From: Candidatus Saccharimonadota bacterium
GTDB lineage: Bacteria > Patescibacteriota > Saccharimonadia > Saccharimonadales > Saccharimonadaceae
Length of the DNA stretch: 64,000 nt
Assembly: GCA_017519305.1 (NCBI GenBank)
Contig: JAFWSN010000001.1
Location: 365,652-429,651 of the forward strand
Direction of reading: 5' to 3'
Part shown: one piece after another, positions 61,139 through 64,000 of the stretch
How positions within the stretch are numbered: position 1 is the first letter of the stretch
How the letters are laid out: each line of letters starts with the position of its first letter
Program-made: the position numbers and the translations under genes
Notes under the pieces: generated by a model
The model's input: only the letters and a program-made list of their open reading frames with translations
Told to the model about the DNA's origin: nothing
Database searches by the model: none

Positions 61139-61669
61139 TTAGGCTTCTATTACCAGTTGTCTCACCCATTCATACATAGCAATGCCAGAGGCCACACCCA
61201 CGTTCACTGAACGCGTCGAACCAAAACTCTCGATATAACGCACATCAGCAGCCTTCTCCAAAAGCTCCGGCGAGATTCCATTGTTCTCGCTACCAAAAAC
61301 CAAAGTTGTTTTATCTGTAAATTTCTTATCACCCAGAGGCAAAGCACGCGGCGTATTGTTCTCGATCGCCACCAACTCCCTTCCCTCTTGGCTCTTCAAA
61401 AACTCCTCTAGACTGCCCCAGTGCAAAATCTCAAGATACTTATCTGTACACATTGCCCCACGACGGTTATATTTCTTCTTGCCAATAATATGGACTTTGG
61501 AAACATTAAACGAATTCGCGTTTCTCACTACCGTACCAATATTAAAATCATGCTCGACATTCTCAATCGCCACCTCCAAAGAGTTTCGTTTTTTCGACAG
61601 CGCTTCAAAAACCTGCTCATTACTGAGCCCCTTATATTCATCTATCAGGTTGCGCGTATCTTCTTCCAT
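61139..61669 (-). CDS. SpoU/TrmH family RNA methyltransferase
   Basis: A 176-residue SPOUT methyltransferase: ENVEHDFNIGTVVRNANSFNV (motif 1), TLVFGSENNGISPELLE (motif 2), RSVNVGVASGIAMYEW (motif 3). It has no N-terminal substrate-binding extension. Targets ribose of tRNA or rRNA; exact site unknown. A terminator for the upstream minus RNA precedes it, and its start has no clear SD. Confidence 0.85.
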   Translation of the reverse strand: MEEDTRNLIDEYKGLSNEQVFEALSKKRNSLEVAIENVEHDFNIGTVVRNANSFNVSKVHIIGKKKYNRRGAMCTDKYLEILHWGSLEEFLKSQEGRELVAIENNTPRALPLGDKKFTDKTTLVFGSENNGISPELLEKAADVRYIESFGSTRSVNVGVASGIAMYEWVRQLVIEA

Positions 61670-61696
61670 GAGAAATATTATATCACCTCTTTGGGC

Positions 61697-61724
61697 ATTA
61701 AAAAGCCCGGACCATGTCCGGGCT
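61697..61724 (-). terminator. Terminator of minus-strand RNA
   Basis: AGCCCGGAC-at-GGTCCGGGCT followed by T4 on the minus strand. Confidence 0.85.
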
Positions 61725-62085
61725 GCTGATAAAATTGGTGATTCTGCAGATAATCAAACTATCTTGGTTGGGTAGCTATCGATATACACATGCGATATAC
61801 GCATACATAATATGGTTGTTTAGTACCTAGGACTACCGCCGTCATCATTTGCCTATTGGCGGGCTCGTATCATAACGAGAACAACTGTCCGACGAACTTC
61901 GTCCACTTGTTATTATTTCTGATGAGTCCTGTGTTGTCATTTACTTCGGAATTTAGAGTTCCTTCATTACCCCATAAGCTTTACCTCTAAAGTACAATCA
62001 TCAATTTTATCCATCCCTCTGAACTATTCGTGAACCCCAGGGATCGGCTAAAAAATATATGAATCCACCAAGGAATGGATTTATG
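61699..62085 (-). ncRNA. Candidate structured RNA of about 390 nt, unidentified
   Basis: A 480-bp gap with no gene. On the minus strand a full promoter starts it and a strong terminator ends it. Near the ends TTGGTG(G)ATTC (about 62062) pairs with GAATCACCAA (about 61737), closing the molecule; inside are ATCCCT/AGGGAT and other short helices. The size fits tmRNA or RNase P, but the tmRNA T-arm/CCA and the RNase P core were not found. Confidence 0.6.
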
Positions 62086-62091
62086 TTATCT

Positions 62092-62120
62092 AATATAACA
62101 CTCCACTAAGACAAAGTCAA
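62092..62120 (-). promoter_or_regulatory. Promoter of minus-strand RNA
   Basis: Minus strand TTGACT (62120-62115), exactly 17 nt, TATATT (62097-62092). Confidence 0.75.
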
Positions 62121-62123
62121 CAA

Positions 62124-62152
62124 AAAAATCGCCAAAAGAGGCGATTTTTTAT
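62124..62152 (-). terminator. Terminator of the 2-TM operon
   Basis: AAAATCGCC with GGCGATTTTTT, ending the three-gene minus operon; the same hairpin type recurs at 61093 and 63580. Confidence 0.8.
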
Positions 62153-62619
62153 TTACATATCCAGTCTAAGCATTCCTTGACCTCCACCTCCGAAAGTTCA
62201 GACAAATATCCCTCTATTTCCTTGCGCGTACACCCCAAGGAGACGAGTTCCTCTACGAGTTTATCTCGTTCCTCATCTTCCTTTTTCCATTTTTTGCCCA
62301 GTTTGACCAAAATGCTTACCACTTTCCAAATCGCAAGAATAACAATAATCGCTATGCCGGAATACAAGAAAAGGCCAAATCCACCACCAACCACTATTAC
62401 AAAAAATAGGTTGTTTGCTGCGGAGGAATTTACATTTTTTTGAGAAAGCTCCGACACGGACAAACCAAGGATCAATAAAAATATGCCCACAACAACCGAC
62501 ACGACAACTAACGTGATTAACGACCTCTTGACCACTGATAAAAACCTAGCATTGCGTGCCCTACGGTCAGCATAAAAAGCCTCTACTTTTTCTTTTATTT
62601 TCTCTTGTTTTTCCGTCAT
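62149..62619 (-). CDS. 2-TM paralogue family member
   Basis: A 156-residue protein with two membrane helices (about 30-52 and 75-100) and a basic start, EKQEKIKEKVEAFYADRRARN. The C-terminus has LVSLGCTRKEIEGYLSELSEVEVKECLDWICK. The same layout (AFYA start, two helices, GYSxxExxxxL end) is seen in the next two upstream genes, so these are tandem paralogues. Function unknown. Overlaps its upstream neighbour by 4 bp. Confidence 0.6.
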   Translation of the reverse strand: MTEKQEKIKEKVEAFYADRRARNARFLSVVKRSLITLVVVSVVVGIFLLILGLSVSELSQKNVNSSAANNLFFVIVVGGGFGLFLYSGIAIIVILAIWKVVSILVKLGKKWKKEDEERDKLVEELVSLGCTRKEIEGYLSELSEVEVKECLDWICK

Positions 62620-63071
62620 TTCTTCTCCTTTTCTTTACCAAAAACCGACTCTAAACATTTCCAGACATCAAGCTCTGAAAAATCCGTCAATAAGCTACGG
62701 CCAATCTCTTCTTTCGAATACCCATCAGCCTTCATTCCTTTCACGAAAATCGTCATTTTTTCGCGCAGTTTGCTTTTAATAATGTGCGTTATTATGCAAA
62801 TTACTAATATTATCACGCCGAAAGCAATAATGGCGACCCCAAAAGCATAGGTAAGCATAGCAGCCTCAGCAACGGCCAAAACAAGCTCTTCTCCATTGGT
62901 CGCATTATCAAATGCTGACCTTGAGTGGATGTCAAACACCACGAGACTTACGATACAAGCTAGAGCCCACAACCCAATACCACATGTCCAAACCAGCCTT
63001 CTGGCGCGCTTATACCCAGCTGCACCTTCAGCAAATTCTTTAACTTTTTTCCGCAATTCTTTCTTCTCCAT
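62616..63071 (-). CDS. 2-TM paralogue family member
   Basis: A 151-residue protein with two membrane helices (about 26-47 and 70-100) and the family C-terminus MKADGYSKEEIGRSLLTDFSELDVWKCLESVFGK. The N-terminus lacks AFYADRRAR but keeps the basic helix. Overlaps both neighbours (4 bp and 1 bp), so the three are one operon. Function unknown. Confidence 0.6.
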   Translation of the reverse strand: MEKKELRKKVKEFAEGAAGYKRARRLVWTCGIGLWALACIVSLVVFDIHSRSAFDNATNGEELVLAVAEAAMLTYAFGVAIIAFGVIILVICIITHIIKSKLREKMTIFVKGMKADGYSKEEIGRSLLTDFSELDVWKCLESVFGKEKEKK

Positions 63072-63523
63072 TATTCCTCCTCTTTCTTTTTGCCATCGAA
63101 CACTAAATCAAGAATTTCCACGACATCTTCTTTGTTTGGGTAATCAACCAAACGCTGCTCAGTTTCTTTACGCGAATACCCTGCTACGTCTTTCAACCTC
63201 TTCACGAGGTCCTCCAAATCCTGCTTCTGCCGACAATCGACATTGTAGCGTAGTACAGAGATAATACCCAACGTCACAATCAAAACAAAGAAACTAACCG
63301 CTAATACTATCGCATAGGAAGTAACCTTCATAAAAGCTGCGACCCCAGTGTAATCTCTTCCCGCCGGACGACCAACCAAAAAGAGAGCAACCGCCGTGAT
63401 AGAAAAATGAATTACTAGGCCCACAACCATAATCGAACGCTTTTTGTCTGCTCTTTTACCCGCATTGGCATAAAATGCGTCTAGTTCCCCCTGGATATCA
63501 ATCTTTTGTTCATTGCTCATCAT
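63071..63523 (-). CDS. 2-TM paralogue family member
   Basis: Start at ATGATG after AGGAAAACAT; the longer frame runs through the TATAAT. The 150-residue product has DIQGELDAFYANAGKRADKKR, two membrane helices, and KDVAGYSRKETEQRLVDYPNKEDVVEILDLVFDG. First gene of the three-paralogue operon, with TATAAT upstream. Function unknown; a protein-protein contact at the membrane is one guess. Confidence 0.6.
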   Translation of the reverse strand: MMSNEQKIDIQGELDAFYANAGKRADKKRSIMVVGLVIHFSITAVALFLVGRPAGRDYTGVAAFMKVTSYAIVLAVSFFVLIVTLGIISVLRYNVDCRQKQDLEDLVKRLKDVAGYSRKETEQRLVDYPNKEDVVEILDLVFDGKKKEEE

Positions 63524-63577
63524 ATGTTTTCCTAAATACTTAAGTTTATTATACATCAGCATACTTCGACCACAACA

Positions 63578-63603
63578 AAAAATCGCCCGAAGAGGCGATT
63601 TTC
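63578..63603 (-). terminator. Terminator downstream of 16S rRNA
   Basis: AAAATCGCC with GGCGATTTT; on the minus strand it follows the 16S 3' end by about 160 nt, with TTTTTTG after it. Confidence 0.7.
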
Positions 63604-63761
63604 TTTAACAGCTTGGTTGTGCAATTTTCATCGAAAGTCATGTGTTAGCTTAATGTTACGTCTATTACTAGATGTTGTTGTGTTATAAGCTTATTTAACA
63701 CAACCGTAACCGACCTAGCTATCTTTACCATTACTGATAAAGACGCATCAATTCCTTCTCA

Positions 63762-63901
63762 AGAAAGGAGGTAATCCATCGACACGTTCTCGTACCGATG
63801 CCTTGTTACGACTTAACCCCAATCATCTCCCCCACCTTAGGCCGCCGAAGCGGACTTCGGGTGTTGGTGACTCTCATGGTTTGACGGGCGGTGTGTACAA
63901 G
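63762..63901 (-). rRNA. 16S rRNA, 3' end only
   Basis: Reads on the minus strand and ends with the anti-SD (CCTCCTTTC). The conserved primer site GACGGGCGGTGTGTACAAG is present at the right end. The sequence before the anti-SD differs from typical bacteria as in CPR. It stops abruptly where 16S should continue, so the fragment is truncated by the junction described below, not by the window edge. Confidence 0.93.
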
Positions 63902-63916
63902 ATGGATTTTTAGGAA

Positions 63917-64000
63917 ATGACTGAGCAAGAACAGATACTGAAACTGAGAGAAGAACTGCATCAGCACAACTATAATTACTATGTGCTGAATATGCCTACC
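63917..64000 (+). CDS. ligA: NAD-dependent DNA ligase, N-terminal fragment, foreign-looking
   Basis: The 28 visible residues (ILKLREELHQHNYNYYVLNM and flanks) match the N-terminal adenylation-domain start of LigA. It runs off the window. Four of five Leu codons are CTG, rare in the rest of the window, and the style is like Bacteroidota. It begins 15 nt after the 16S break, suggesting a chimeric join rather than real neighbourhood. Confidence 0.8.
   Translation, partial: MTEQEQILKLREELHQHNYNYYVLNMPT

Noticed and set aside
61699..62085. tmRNA on the minus strand
   Set aside because: The ACCA near the 3' end is part of the closing helix, the T-loop is not TTCRANY, and no tag frame was found.
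1..64000. UGA recoding to glycine as in some CPR groups
   Set aside because: TGA ends several genes at the right place (exonuclease III, PIN-PhoH) and is not seen inside conserved proteins.

Overview
This window looks like a piece of a Candidatus Saccharibacteria (TM7, CPR/Patescibacteria) genome. The basis is protein style (GalU, DnaE, T4SS ATPase, sortase and PEGA proteins of the kind found there), compact housekeeping genes, no biosynthetic operons, overlapping genes, and a 16S rRNA 3' end with CPR-like divergence. TGA is used as a stop (end of the exonuclease III and PhoH genes), so it is not a UGA-recoding lineage. In the four 60-base lines I counted, C exceeds G on the + strand whatever the gene direction, so the whole window probably lies in one replichore with the minus strand leading.

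Layout. 0-8 kb: HdeD-like protein, galU, two small envelope proteins, a structured-RNA region, dnaE, smpB, exonuclease III, a YjeF-like protein. 8-17.5 kb: minus-strand phospholipid synthase and glycosyltransferase, a bactofilin-like membrane protein, tRNA-Leu, a sortase, a PEGA protein, gltX, a DUF3048 protein, tRNA-Glu. 17.8-30.4 kb: two orphan genes, der, PIN-PhoH, pth, dprA, an unidentified ~300-nt RNA, topA, a sigma-region-4/HARE protein and a T4SS-type ATPase. 30.4-31.3 kb: a non-coding region with paired CCCCTGT repeats. 31.3-38.7 kb (minus): a division and cell-wall cluster, rsmH-ftsL-ftsI-mraY-ftsW-murG-ftsQ. 39-51 kb: a Kiwa KwaB-like protein, CYTH, rnhA, a large protein with a FISUMP/lectin-like C-terminus, recJ, priA, def-fmt, infB, tRNA-Asn. 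51-54.3 kb: an accessory block with a small Cys-rich protein family, a DUF6440-like protein, YgjV and an FNT channel. 54-63.5 kb: glycosyltransferase, glmS, acyl-CoA synthetase, rpsA, metallopeptidase, KGG protein, SpoU methyltransferase, another unidentified RNA, and three paralogous 2-TM proteins. The last 240 bases hold a minus-strand 16S rRNA 3' end that breaks abruptly into the start of a foreign-looking ligA, a probable assembly chimera.

The most striking signal is a pair of long hairpins immediately upstream of dnaE and priA. They share a nearly invariant 32-nt loop (31/32), their stems have diverged by compensatory changes, and the spacing is fixed: stem end, 3 nt, TATAAT, 6 nt, ATG. 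Both genes serve replication. A second genome-wide signal is leaderless transcription: at least a dozen genes have the -10 box 6-7 nt before the ATG, whereas accessory genes use classical promoters and Shine-Dalgarno sites. Several independent transcription units with near-consensus promoters and terminators appear to encode unidentified structured RNAs.
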